Shown here piece after piece: positions 16,197 through 24,714 of a stretch of 32,600 nt of DNA; position 1 is the stretch's first letter, and each line of letters begins with the position of its first letter. The stretch is from Paraeggerthella sp964369725 (lineage in GTDB: Bacteria; Actinomycetota; Coriobacteriia; Coriobacteriales; Eggerthellaceae): contig CAYJGC010000016.1 of NCBI GenBank assembly GCA_964369725.1, positions 1-32,600 of the forward strand, in the 5' to 3' direction. The notes below the pieces were generated by a model. That model saw only the letters and a program-made list of their open reading frames with translations. It was not told where the DNA came from and did no database searches. The position numbers and the translations under genes are program-made.

Positions 16197-16724
16197 CTAC
16201 TGCACTGCATTTTCAATCTCAATGCCCTCAATAACATCACCAACGCGCAATTGAGCGATAACATCTATACCTTCAAGCGTTTGCCCAAATACGGTATAAC
16301 CTGAATCGAGCATGGGCTGATCACCCAAGCATAGATAAAACTGAGAACCAGCTGAATCCGGATTTTGCGAACGAGCCATTGCAAGAGTTCCATCGCGGTG
16401 CTCGTTATTGGGATTGGTTGTAAACTCTTCTTTAATATTGTGTCCAGGACCACCTGTACCGAGACCAGCGCGAGAACCGGCTGAAGCTACCTCTTCAGAA
16501 GATAGCTCACGGGTATTCGGACAGCCACCCTGAATTACAAATCCAGGAACATAGCGATGAAACTTCAAATCATCATAAAATCCCTGGGTTGCAAGCTCGA
16601 CAAAATTTCCAACATGGACAGGTGCATCTTTACCCGTCAGTTGAACGCGAACATTTCCCTTTGAGGTTTTAATAATAGCAATTTCTTCGCCTGAAGGCTG
16701 ATATTGTGGAGTGTACAAAGCCAT
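16197..16724 (-). CDS. Cyclophilin-type peptidyl-prolyl cis-trans isomerase
   Basis: This enzyme catalyses cis-trans isomerisation of prolyl bonds. The 175-residue single-domain protein has the cyclophilin core: VELATQGFYDDLKFHRYVPGFVIQGG with the conserved FHR Arg, MARSQNPDSAGSQFYLCLGD, and DSGYTVFGQTLEGIDVI. No signal peptide is present, so it acts in the cytoplasm. GAGGAG lies before the ATG. It is the first gene of a likely three-gene unit with the TPR protein and ndk. Confidence 0.95.
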   Translation of the reverse strand: MALYTPQYQPSGEEIAIIKTSKGNVRVQLTGKDAPVHVGNFVELATQGFYDDLKFHRYVPGFVIQGGCPNTRELSSEEVASAGSRAGLGTGGPGHNIKEEFTTNPNNEHRDGTLAMARSQNPDSAGSQFYLCLGDQPMLDSGYTVFGQTLEGIDVIAQLRVGDVIEGIEIENAVQ

Positions 16725-16892
16725 GTTAGCTCCTCTTTTCTAGATTATAAATTACATTGTACGTTCTTTGCATTTTTGCATACCGTAGTTATTCTAACAG
16801 GGTAACCTACCAAGAGCTAAAAAAACTTTTGAACATCCATGTAAAGTTAAAAACATGCCGCATTGCGGATGAAGAAGGCGCAGAAACTTCCT

Positions 16893-18218
16893 TTACCCAC
16901 GTTCAAACATACTTACGACTTCAACATGGTATGTTTGAGGAAAAAGATCTACCGGTTGAACGTATGTCAATTTATAGCCTTGATTTTCAAAACGCACAAC
17001 GTCACGCGCCCACGTAGCAGGGTCACAACTCACATATACAGCTTTTTTTGGTGCAGCCGCCGCTATGCTCTCGATCACCCCATCTGCCAAACCACTACGC
17101 GGCGGATCAACAACGAGAACATCCAGCTCTCCAAGATCTGGCAACTCGCGTGCAGCATCTCCTCCAATTATCTCAACATCAACACCGTTGATTTCCGCAT
17201 TTCGTCTTAAATCGCGCACCGAAGAACCCGCAGACTCTACAGCAACCACGTCAGCACCAGCCTTAGCTAGAGGTATTGAGAAGGTTCCTCCACCAGCATA
17301 CAAGTCAGCAACGAATGCACCGTTTAATGAGTCGCCTTCATCTAAGATATCGATTACTGTTCTCATAAGATTTTCGGCTTGTGCGGTATTAACTTGAAAG
17401 AAGGAAGGTGCACTAGTAAGAAAAGTATTACCTAATAATTCTTCTTGCCAGCATCCTTTCCCATCCAAAGACTCGACACCCTTTACTTGACGCGCTTTGC
17501 CTGGATTTGCAATAACACGAACAATACTGGAGTTCTTTAAAGCACTCTTCAGCGTTTTAGCAACATGAGAACGAGGAAAAACACCCGGTTTTGTCCAGAG
17601 AGCTATTTCAGTATCTCCCGTGCGAACACTCGAACGAACACCCACCCGAAAGATTCCCAAGTCTTGAGAGCCCTGTGCAAAGCGAAGCGCTCCCTGAAGG
17701 GCTTTAGGAGCCATTGCTATTGATTTATGCGCAAGCGGGCACGACCCAAGTCCAACAATCTCCCGAGTTCTCTCTTTATGGAAACCTAGAATAAAGTCTC
17801 CTCTATCATTGAGGCCGGCAGCCAATTCTAACTTATTTCGATAACCCCATTCTCTTTTACTTGCCAAGCAAGGTTTGACAAGTTCCTCTACTCGCTCACG
17901 TGAAAATTTCGCCGTACGGAGAAGTGATGAAGCAACATTTTTTGCCTTGGCCTCTAATTGATATTCATAGGAAAGATGAGCCCAAGGACAACCTCCGCAT
18001 ACCGTCACTTGATTGCATAAAGGATTACAGCGGATCGGTGAAGCTTCTTTCAAGGAAACAATACGAGCACGCGCGAAGGAAGATTTTTCTTCTACAATTT
18101 CTATCTGAACTATGTCGCCCGGAGCAGCCGCCTCGACAAAAACAGTCTTTCCGCTACTCAGATGACCGATGGCCTCAAAACCGTATCCCATGCGCTCTAT
18201 TTCAACAATATCTGTCAT
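16893..18218 (-). CDS. RNA (uracil-5-)-methyltransferase, TrmA/RumA family
   Basis: This enzyme makes 5-methyluridine in rRNA or tRNA with SAM. The 441-residue protein has an N-terminal TRAM domain (about 1-55), iron-sulfur cysteines C64, C74 and C77 with an extra C68, a substrate segment FFQVNTAQAENLM, the SAM-binding VADLYAGGGTFSIPLAKAG, VVDPPRSGL, and the nucleophile motif YVSCDPATWARDV. RlmD/RlmCD specificity for 23S rRNA is common for single actinobacterial copies but cannot be decided here. The gene stands alone between the cyclophilin promoter region and the tRNA-Glu terminator. Confidence 0.93.
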   Translation of the reverse strand: MTDIVEIERMGYGFEAIGHLSSGKTVFVEAAAPGDIVQIEIVEEKSSFARARIVSLKEASPIRCNPLCNQVTVCGGCPWAHLSYEYQLEAKAKNVASSLLRTAKFSRERVEELVKPCLASKREWGYRNKLELAAGLNDRGDFILGFHKERTREIVGLGSCPLAHKSIAMAPKALQGALRFAQGSQDLGIFRVGVRSSVRTGDTEIALWTKPGVFPRSHVAKTLKSALKNSSIVRVIANPGKARQVKGVESLDGKGCWQEELLGNTFLTSAPSFFQVNTAQAENLMRTVIDILDEGDSLNGAFVADLYAGGGTFSIPLAKAGADVVAVESAGSSVRDLRRNAEINGVDVEIIGGDAARELPDLGELDVLVVDPPRSGLADGVIESIAAAAPKKAVYVSCDPATWARDVVRFENQGYKLTYVQPVDLFPQTYHVEVVSMFERG

Positions 18219-18258
18219 GTCAGTATGGTTCCTTACGGTATACAGTGGAAAACAAAAA

Positions 18259-18285
18259 ACAGCCGAATCAATGTGATTCGGCTGT
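18259..18285 (-). terminator. Terminator of tRNA-Glu
   Basis: A perfect 12-bp stem (18259-18270 with 18274-18285) has a 3-nt loop, followed on the minus strand by TTTTTTGTTTTCC. It begins 8 bp after the CCA end of tRNA-Glu, so it ends that transcript before the methyltransferase gene. Confidence 0.92.
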
Positions 18286-18292
18286 GAACGTT

Positions 18293-18367
18293 TGGTGCCC
18301 CCAACGGGAATCGAACCCGTGTCTCAGCCTTGAAAGGGCCGCATCCTGACCTCTAGACTATGGGGAC
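18293..18367 (-). tRNA. tRNA-Glu (anticodon TTC)
   Basis: The cloverleaf is complete. The acceptor GTCCCCA pairs with TGGGGGC (one G.T), the anticodon stem CGGCC/GGCTG encloses loop CTTTCAA, and the T arm contains GGTTCGAATCC. The discriminator is A and CCA is encoded. It is a solitary tRNA gene with its own terminator. Confidence 0.96.
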
Positions 18368-18612
18368 TTCTGTTTTGCTGTCTCTCGAAAAGCAGCTTGA
18401 ACAGTATTACAAAAGATTTGAGACAATGCAAGAGAAATTTTGAAAACTTTTAACTTTTTTAAAGGTCATCTTTAAGTTGTACTCACTTCACTACAACAAT
18501 ATACAATTACTATGGTCTTCCTGACAATTTAGTAAACACAAAATCGAACAACAACTTCTACCGTGCTCGGTATATATATCTTGCAAACCATATCTTTTAG
18601 ACTCTTTTGCTG

Positions 18613-20181
18613 TTAATTCCCTTGAGACTCAATCAATTCTTTCAGAATTCTATACACACGAGAGCGATCAAGCGGTTTACTTAGGTGTGCATTCATACCT
18701 GCTTCCCTGCTTCTTTTTTCGTCTTCCGTAAAAGCATTAGCGGTCATGGCAACGATTAGTATTTTATTCGCATCTGGTCTTGATAGGCTTCTGATTTTCC
18801 TGGTTGTCTCATACCCATCTATGCCAGGCATCTGTATATCCATAAGAATTAGATTAACGTGACCGATTGGGGATTTTGAGAACTCCTCAATCGCCTGCTT
18901 GCCCGAATGAGCTACGAGCACTTCCGCCTCTGCGCTCTCTAGCATGTCACAGGCTATTTCACAATTCAATTCATTATCCTCAACCAAGAGAATATGTATA
19001 TGGGAGAAATCTGGGGGCTTATCGTAATTCATTATTTCTGTACACTGACTACAACTGTCACCCTGAAGTTCCGAAGCAACGGCCCGCTCTAAAGGTAACA
19101 TCACGGTAAATTCTGAACCTTTCTGTAGCTCACTTTTTACCTTAATCGTGCCACCCATCATTTCGACAAGATTTTTTGTTATCGCAAGACCTAAACCAGT
19201 TCCACCGTACCTTTGCGCAACGTGCACATCTCCTTGGTTGAAGTATCCAAAAATATCTTGCAAATGAGTTGATTCAATACCGCATCCCGTATCAACAATA
19301 CTGAACTTTATCCAAACTTTAGACTTCTCGTGAAGTGTGTTGTCAAAAGCAAGCCTCTTCTCTACATCTAACTTCTCAACGTTCAGCGTTACGCTGCCTT
19401 TCTTTGGCGTAAACTTAAATGCATTTCCTATTAAATTTATGAGTACTTGACTAAGCTTTAATGAGTCACCTATCAAATACGCGGGCAAGCAATTCTTTTG
19501 TATCGTCTCATAATGTATACTCTTCTTTTTTGCCTGCACTTTAAATTGCGTTGTTTGCATCTCAATAAAAGCGCGAAAGTCAAATATCTCATGATTAATC
19601 TCTATCTTACCGCTCTCGATTTTACTCATATCCAAGATATCGTTGATGAGCTTGAGCAAATGAGCGCTTGAATCCGACACTTTATTTAGCGAGTATCTGA
19701 CCTTTTCATCATCACCAATGTTTTTCATAGCAATTTCGGTCATACCCATAATGCCGTTCATTGGTGTTCGTATTTCATGTGACATACGAGCAAGAAATTC
19801 GCCTTTAGCAAAACTTGCATCCTGCGCACGATTGAGCGCTTCTTGAGTCCTTTTTTGCTCTTCAATGAGACGTAATGTAGCTCTTCTTGAAAGAAAAAAA
19901 TATAGCGTAAAAATAAAAAGAATTAGAAGAAAAATCGTACCTGAAAAAACAGATATATTGATATGGAGAGTCTCTGTTATAAATTCAAGTCCTGAATTTA
20001 TCGTTCTTGTAAAAGGGTCCGCATAAAAAAAGATAAGTAAACCGGTGATTGCTGAGTCAAATGAAGGCTCTGAAGAAATCGATTCAACAAAAGTTGAAAG
20101 AATATTGCTATCAAAAAATTCTTGTTCGAGCGACAAAGAATCTCTTTTGGTTCCTAAATAATCAAATGGGAATAATAACAA
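18613..20181 (-). CDS. Hybrid sensor histidine kinase with receiver domain
   Basis: This is a membrane-bound two-component protein: a kinase core with a fused receiver. In the 522-residue product, a helix at about 79-98 is followed by a short coiled coil. The HisKA H-box is ARMSHEIRTPMNG (His near 135). The ATPase domain has N-box LINLIGNAFKFTP, DTGCGIE and GGTGLGLAITKNLVEMMGG. A C-terminal REC domain follows (LLVEDNELNCEIACDML, phospho-acceptor in LILMDIQMPGIDGYE, Lys in LSKPLD). The N-terminal ~75 residues are too short for a normal periplasmic sensor and lack a clear first helix. A GTG at 20190 directly follows a stop codon; TTG at 20181 has AGGTGAT upstream and is preferred. No output regulator gene is adjacent. 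It is more AT-rich than the core genes around it. Confidence 0.88.
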   Translation of the reverse strand: MLLFPFDYLGTKRDSLSLEQEFFDSNILSTFVESISSEPSFDSAITGLLIFFYADPFTRTINSGLEFITETLHINISVFSGTIFLLILFIFTLYFFLSRRATLRLIEEQKRTQEALNRAQDASFAKGEFLARMSHEIRTPMNGIMGMTEIAMKNIGDDEKVRYSLNKVSDSSAHLLKLINDILDMSKIESGKIEINHEIFDFRAFIEMQTTQFKVQAKKKSIHYETIQKNCLPAYLIGDSLKLSQVLINLIGNAFKFTPKKGSVTLNVEKLDVEKRLAFDNTLHEKSKVWIKFSIVDTGCGIESTHLQDIFGYFNQGDVHVAQRYGGTGLGLAITKNLVEMMGGTIKVKSELQKGSEFTVMLPLERAVASELQGDSCSQCTEIMNYDKPPDFSHIHILLVEDNELNCEIACDMLESAEAEVLVAHSGKQAIEEFSKSPIGHVNLILMDIQMPGIDGYETTRKIRSLSRPDANKILIVAMTANAFTEDEKRSREAGMNAHLSKPLDRSRVYRILKELIESQGN

Positions 20182-20675
20182 GCAAATCACCTATCTAAAT
20201 TGCTAAGAGTTTTAAAATTTTAGCATGTCAGATCAGGAAACTATTGTACGCGATGTAATAAGAGTTCAACGGTTTTACGCCAATAGTTAAAGTCGGTACA
20301 ACATTACCTAGTACATGTCCTCTCATAAGACTTGTTCATAGTTTTATAAAAAGAAATTTTGAACACTGAGAGAATGTCTTCACTTGGAAAAAGCAGTAAA
20401 CCGGTGGGAGTAATTGTCATTAGGGCTGCTGTGTCCTTTTATACAGACTCCCACCTTGATATAATAATAACAAACAATAATTGCATTTTTTAGGGGTGAT
20501 TTTTATAAAAGTTTTTGAGATAATGTAAGGTTATATGTATCCATATAGATACAGTACCTAATGCATTTTAACTACGTAAGCAATACATATCCCGAGCAAC
20601 TTCAGATTTTATGTTAGAAAATAAGTCCTGAATAAGTTCCTTAAGTACGCCATTGCGCACAGGAGCTAAATATCA
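20182..20675. other. Non-coding spacer with a 9-bp inverted repeat
   Basis: No credible gene lies in this ~490-bp AT-rich stretch. A perfect inverted repeat GGTGGGAGT (20403-20411) and ACTCCCACC (20447-20455) encloses 35 nt. The 3' side is not followed by a T-run on the plus strand; on the minus strand GGTTTACTGCTTTTTCC follows, so it could be a weak leftward terminator for tRNA-Val. A TACAAT-like -10 with TTGAAC upstream lies near 20243-20269 on the minus strand and could drive the histidine kinase. Confidence 0.5.
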
Positions 20676-20750
<75 letters not shown>

Positions 20751-21037
20751 ATGATTACCAGATGAAACCAATCGAAGCGTTCCAGCGAGCAGTAAGTTTA
20801 CCAGAACATATTATAAGATTGAAGAAAAACTTTTATTTTTTAGAAAGATTTTTTAGTGAAACTTTCTAAATTACTTGCAGTTTTATCCGCTCTGTAGAAT
20901 TCAGAAAAACCAGTTCTATACAAGAGCTGATTTTCAATCTTAATTCTTCTCGCTCAATACACACCACCAACACCTCTACCTCTATGAACGCACGAGTTAG
21001 CAACCATACTGATCTCCCCAGGAAGCTCTATCGCATT
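20751..21037. other. AT-rich spacer after the QueG-like gene
   Basis: No gene is visible. A perfect 9-bp inverted repeat, TTTAGAAAG (20839-20847) and CTTTCTAAA (20862-20870), has a 14-nt loop and may be a weak terminator for the leftward QueG-like gene. It lacks a run of Ts on either strand. The promoter of tRNA-Val must also lie here. Confidence 0.4.
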
Positions 21038-21943
21038 TTACTTCTCATGTTGTTTTGTCTTCTGGCTTGTTGCTGGACAAACAGCTATGCATACTCCACA
21101 GCCATACTTCGCAAATCCGCTTCCACACTTAGCATTTGAAATGCACTCTACATGACCATTTTTATCGACTTTTGATTCCTGGTAAATGGCATCATAGGGA
21201 CAAAACTTGACACACATACCGCACTTTTCGCAAAAATCACTACCCTCTGAAAAATCCTCATCATTGTCTAAATAATCATTAAGATTCTCGACACTGGTAT
21301 ACACTATGCTTAGTCGATTACAAGGCCCGCTATGTGGAGTTATGAGCATGCCGTGTTTACCTATGTAACCTAGATTTGCCTTAAACCCTGCTTTAGTGTA
21401 GTCAATATTGCCACCTAAACTATGATTCGGCACTGCTCCAATGTTCATTTCTCGGAGCAATTCAGCCACACGAATGCTAGCAATGCCAGTATTGCCATAA
21501 ACTCTCATCACCTCAATCATACATTCCATATTCGGTAAACTTTCTAAGACAAATTCTTTGCTATCCATATGCTGAGACATCACTATAATATTTTTGTAAG
21601 GAATAGCATCACCTTTAAAAATTTCTTTTTCCTCGAAAGTGCAAACACCCCAACTATCCATACCAAGCTCTTCTCTGATATAGCTATCGAGGCGATAAAA
21701 CTGTTTTTGAGTAATACACTCAGCGTATTTTGCTTTTGGGTTATGTTTTTTAATTACTCCAGGAGTTTTAATAACGGAACGTAAAGTTGGTGAAACTTTT
21801 TCTCTATTTTCTATCATCTTTTTAATATCTTTAAGTTTGAATTTTCGTTTCGGAAAAACTCCTTTTGGCTTCGAAAAATCGTTTGATTCTATTTTTGAAA
21901 TTTTATTTATTGCGCGGCTTTGGGCATTTGTTATAAATTCCAT
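21038..21943 (-). CDS. QueG-like double [4Fe-4S] cluster protein
   Basis: The 301-residue protein resembles the catalytic part of epoxyqueuosine reductase (QueG) and related reductive-dehalogenase-like proteins. It has a KAGFKANLGYIGKHGMLITP segment, then two ferredoxin-type Cys sets: CEKCGMCVKFCPYDAIY and C...CGSGFAKYGCGVCIAVCP. It lacks the C-terminal HEAT-like region of true QueG and has an extra basic N-terminus (~75 residues), so it is probably not the queuosine enzyme. Whether it binds a cobamide cannot be told by eye. GAGGTGA precedes the ATG. It is transcribed away from the TetR-type gene at 22061, sharing a ~117-bp control region. Codon use is AT-rich. The likely role is a redox enzyme under TetR control; the substrate is unknown. 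Confidence 0.75.
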   Translation of the reverse strand: MEFITNAQSRAINKISKIESNDFSKPKGVFPKRKFKLKDIKKMIENREKVSPTLRSVIKTPGVIKKHNPKAKYAECITQKQFYRLDSYIREELGMDSWGVCTFEEKEIFKGDAIPYKNIIVMSQHMDSKEFVLESLPNMECMIEVMRVYGNTGIASIRVAELLREMNIGAVPNHSLGGNIDYTKAGFKANLGYIGKHGMLITPHSGPCNRLSIVYTSVENLNDYLDNDEDFSEGSDFCEKCGMCVKFCPYDAIYQESKVDKNGHVECISNAKCGSGFAKYGCGVCIAVCPATSQKTKQHEK

Positions 21944-22060
21944 TACTCACCTCTAAAGCTAAATACTATATAATCCAACATTGTGTCGCTTATTAACGTA
22001 ACACTGCCCCTCCATCAATTCAATCAACAACTTCCCTGCATCTGTTGGAAAGGATTCTTT
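21944..22060. promoter_or_regulatory. Divergent control region of QueG-like and TetR genes
   Basis: This 117-bp AT-rich spacer carries both ribosome binding sites (GAGGTGA leftward, AAAGGA rightward) and must hold both promoters. TetR-family repressors typically bind palindromes in such regions, but I could not identify a convincing long palindrome by eye. Confidence 0.5.
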
Positions 22061-22627
22061 GTGGCCAAGCGAGAAACAAAACAAGAGATTATAGATGCTT
22101 TTTGGAACATCTATGAGAATAAAAGAATTGAAAAAATTACGGTAAAAGAAGTTTGTTTAAAAGCAGCTTGCAACAGAAGTACTTTTTATGCGTATTTTAC
22201 CGACGTATATGATGTTCTTGAACAACTTGAAGACAATCTATTGCCAAACGCTAACGATATTCCTGAGGTTTTAGCAGGAAGACCACTTAAAGATACCAAC
22301 CATTTAGAATATTTTGACAAAAAGAAAAAGTACTTACGAATATTGCTTTCGGAACATGGCGATCCCGCATTTACCTACAAGCTGAAAAACACCTTAAAAC
22401 CTTCTATTGCCGCATTCCTAAAAGTTAACGACACCTCAAATAATACTGAGTATATTTTGGAATATGTTCTATCTGGCATGATCGCTTTAATGACTTATCA
22501 TATTTTAAACGACAACCCCATAGACGACTCGGAAGTTATAGACACGATGAAAACACTTACAAGTTCGATCAATGTTTTAAATCTAGATAACAGCTCAAAA
22601 TCAATAGGTCACAGCATCGGGCACTAA
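22061..22627 (+). CDS. TetR-family transcriptional regulator
   Basis: This is the only confident plus-strand protein gene in the window. The 188-residue product begins MAKRETKQEIIDAFWNIYE and has the helix-turn-helix KITVKEVCLKAACNRSTFYA, characteristic of TetR/AcrR regulators. The C-terminal ~130 residues form an all-helical ligand domain of the short TetR_C type. GTG at 22061 is preferred because AAAGGA lies 6 bp upstream; the open frame extends to a GTG at 21983 but without similarity or a ribosome binding site. It is divergent from the QueG-like gene, which it probably represses together with itself. Confidence 0.88.
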   Translation: MAKRETKQEIIDAFWNIYENKRIEKITVKEVCLKAACNRSTFYAYFTDVYDVLEQLEDNLLPNANDIPEVLAGRPLKDTNHLEYFDKKKKYLRILLSEHGDPAFTYKLKNTLKPSIAAFLKVNDTSNNTEYILEYVLSGMIALMTYHILNDNPIDDSEVIDTMKTLTSSINVLNLDNSSKSIGHSIGH

Positions 22628-22724
22628 CTCTCTATTAATCGAGCGCTTGCTTTGACAAGAAAATCACTGAGACTTTCCGAGCAGATAACACTGTAACAAC
22701 GCCTCATGTATCACCTGCAAAAAC

Positions 22725-22748
22725 GAGGTTCAACGCTTGTTTCGCCTC
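22725..22748 (-). terminator. Probable terminator of tRNA-Arg
   Basis: The minus-strand stem GAGG/CCTC (22745-22748 with 22725-22728) has a second inner pairing GTT/AAC and is followed by GTTTTTGC. It lies 12 bp after the CCA of tRNA-Arg. The stem is short and interrupted, so the call is tentative. Confidence 0.45.
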
Positions 22749-22759
22749 ACAACGTTCTC

Positions 22760-22835
22760 TGGTGCCCTTGACAGGATTCGAACCTGCGGCTTTCTGCTCC
22801 GGAGGCAGACGCTCTATCCCCTGAGCTACAAGGGC
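22760..22835 (-). tRNA. tRNA-Arg (anticodon CCG)
   Basis: The acceptor GCCCTTG pairs with CAAGGGC, the D arm is AGCTCAGGGGATAGAGC, and the anticodon stem TCTGC/GCAGA encloses loop CTCCGGA. The T arm contains GGTTCGAATCC. Discriminator A and an encoded CCA are present. It marks the right edge of the AT-rich accessory stretch. Confidence 0.96.
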
Positions 22836-22888
22836 ACGGTGGTAAACTATACACTACTATACTCAAATATCTCAAGTATACAAATATT

Positions 22889-23581
22889 TTACTTTTCTAA
22901 AATTTCAAGAAGACTTGAGATGCGCCTGTAGGGACACTCAGTCACGTTTGCCCCTCTATCAATAATCAGTGGCGTAATGCCCGTAGCATGCGCCCCATTG
23001 CCGTCTGCATCAATATTATCACCAATATGAATACATTCATCGGGCGCAACCTGTAAACTCTCAAGCGCTAGCTTAAAAATAACGGGATTAGGTTTTCTGT
23101 ATCCAACTACCGCAGAAGAAATCACAACATCAAAATATGGGAGAAGGTGAAGCTCACGTAGAAGATTTTCAAGCCCTGCATCCCAATTTGATACAACACC
23201 TAACGTAAAACCAGCATGCTTTAAACCGCGGAGACACGCTACAACATCAGGAAACAGTGCCCAGTGACTAGCTGAAGAATAGCCACTATGGACTTCCCTT
23301 GCTATTCCCTCTGCGTCATGTGCCACCCCTGTCAAATGTGCTAAATAGCGATACTGATCGAGCCAAATAGCAACAGAGCCTTCATGTGAGCACCAAAAAT
23401 CACCATCTCGAGCATATTCGTCTTCGTAATAAGCATTAATTACTGGGATATGTTGTTCGATATCCGCTAACGATATTTGATGGCCGCGCTTTTGTGTTAC
23501 CCGTTCAAAAACCTGAGCAATGGGTGGATCTGGGTAAAGCAAAGTAGCCCCCACATCAAACAAAAAGACTTTTTGTTTCAA
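22889..23581 (-). CDS. HAD-superfamily hydrolase (subfamily IA)
   Basis: The 230-residue HAD hydrolase has a helical cap (about 18-95). Motif I is FLFDVGATLLYP: the nucleophile Asp9 is kept, but the usual second Asp at +2 is Gly11. Motif II is GVVSNWD, motif III Lys lies in GYRKPNP, and motif IV is HIGDNIDADGNGA. Loss of the +2 Asp is seen in some HAD-IA subfamilies and could mean altered or weak phosphatase activity. It starts at TTG with AAGGAG upstream, inside the end of the transporter gene, 5 bp after that gene's stop, so the two are co-transcribed. The substrate is unknown. Confidence 0.88.
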   Translation of the reverse strand: MKQKVFLFDVGATLLYPDPPIAQVFERVTQKRGHQISLADIEQHIPVINAYYEDEYARDGDFWCSHEGSVAIWLDQYRYLAHLTGVAHDAEGIAREVHSGYSSASHWALFPDVVACLRGLKHAGFTLGVVSNWDAGLENLLRELHLLPYFDVVISSAVVGYRKPNPVIFKLALESLQVAPDECIHIGDNIDADGNGAHATGITPLIIDRGANVTECPYRRISSLLEILEK

Positions 23582-23586
23582 AATTC

Positions 23587-24492
23587 TTACTCCTTATGTC
23601 CGTCATCAGGCTCAATATGAACTAAGACGTCCGCAACACTTGGAAAATGCTTGAATAATTGCATCTCTACCTCATTGGCCAGCGTATGTGCTGATTCTAC
23701 TGTCATCTGAGGATTAACCAAAACATGTAAGTCGATATAAACTTCTCCCTCGGTTCCTCGAGTTCGAATTCTATGCGCATCCTCAACCTTAGACAAAGCA
23801 CAAACTACTTGCACCACCTCTTCTTCAGAAAGGCGGGCTTCATCCGAAAGAGTAGCTAAGGCTTGCTTAAAAACACTAATAGCGGTTACAAGAATTGCCA
23901 CCATAACTACTAATGCCATGATGGGGTCTGCCGCTGGAAAACCCAGGGCGACAAGCCCCAAACCAATGATAACTCCTACGGAAACCATAACGTCTGATAG
24001 TGTATGACTTGCATCGGCGGATAGGATTTCGCTTTTCAAACGCTTACCTTGCCTACGCTCATAAACTGTCACCGCAATATTAACAGCAAGGGTCCCCAGC
24101 ATAACCACAAAAGAAAGTAAATCAACTTCTGCAGTATACGTTTGATGTATAAGCTTATCGAAGGCAGAAGTACCCACCTCAAAAGCAGCAAAAAGCAATA
24201 AAATACCGATTGCTACGCTTGCGTACGTTTCAAATTTTGCATGCCCATAAGGATGTCCGCCATCTGCAGGGCGTGAGGCAATTGAAATCCCAATGAGACC
24301 CACAACATTTCCCGCTGAATCAAATACTGAATGAATACCATCAGCTTGCATCGATGCTGAACCAATTATTGATCCATAGCCATATTTTGCTGCGGCTACC
24401 AACAAGTTCAGAAAAAGGATTGTCCATAAAACACGGCGCACCGCTCGCGTGCGATCAGATAAAGAATTTCGTGTAGTAAATGACTGAGACAT
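23587..24492 (-). CDS. Cation diffusion facilitator (CDF) transporter
   Basis: This is a membrane antiporter exporting divalent metal ions such as Zn2+, Fe2+ or Mn2+ in exchange for protons. The 301-residue protein has about six helices. The metal-site helix ADGIHSVFDSAGN gives an HxxxD pattern, a second site HTLSDV lies in helix 5, and the HPYGHAKFE loop is typical of CDF proteins. A cytoplasmic C-terminal domain (about 210-301, with VYIDLHVLVNP and VLVHIEPDD) follows. Metal specificity is not decidable; HxxxD at the first site is common in Zn- and Fe-type members. It is followed by the HAD gene. Confidence 0.93.
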   Translation of the reverse strand: MSQSFTTRNSLSDRTRAVRRVLWTILFLNLLVAAAKYGYGSIIGSASMQADGIHSVFDSAGNVVGLIGISIASRPADGGHPYGHAKFETYASVAIGILLLFAAFEVGTSAFDKLIHQTYTAEVDLLSFVVMLGTLAVNIAVTVYERRQGKRLKSEILSADASHTLSDVMVSVGVIIGLGLVALGFPAADPIMALVVMVAILVTAISVFKQALATLSDEARLSEEEVVQVVCALSKVEDAHRIRTRGTEGEVYIDLHVLVNPQMTVESAHTLANEVEMQLFKHFPSVADVLVHIEPDDGHKE

Positions 24493-24525
24493 GACTATCT
24501 TTCAATTCAAACGAGAAAACAAAAA

Positions 24526-24547
24526 AAGGAGAGCATGTGCTCTCCTT
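24526..24547 (-). terminator. Terminator of secG-tRNA-Leu
   Basis: A perfect 10-bp stem (24526-24535 with 24538-24547), in practice with a 4-nt loop, is followed on the minus strand by TTTTTTTGTTTTC. It lies 8 bp after the tRNA-Leu CCA end and before the transporter gene. Confidence 0.93.
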
Positions 24548-24555
24548 GAACTTAC

Positions 24556-24642
24556 TGGTGTCGGAGGCGGGATTTGAACCCGCACACCCGTTACGGGCAC
24601 TAGCACCTCAAGCTAGCGTGTCTGCCGTTCCACCACTCCGAC
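24556..24642 (-). tRNA. tRNA-Leu (anticodon GAG)
   Basis: This is an 87-nt class II tRNA. The acceptor GTCGGAG pairs with CTCCGAC, the D arm contains GGTGGAACGGCAGAC, and the anticodon stem GCTAG/CTAGT is paired around the GAG loop. A long variable arm (TGCCCGTAACGGGTG) follows, and the T arm contains GGTTCAAATCC. Discriminator A and an encoded CCA are present. It lies ~70 bp downstream of secG on the same strand. Confidence 0.96.
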
Positions 24643-24714
24643 GTAGCTGCTAAAAAGCAACGGGGGTAATTCTACCCGAATAATCGCCTAAAAGGAAGAG
24701 AAATTTCAACTTTT

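Noticed and set aside
20403..20455. Inverted repeat as ends of an insertion sequence
   Set aside because: Only 35 bp lie between the arms and no transposase or target duplication is visible; kept only as an unexplained structure.
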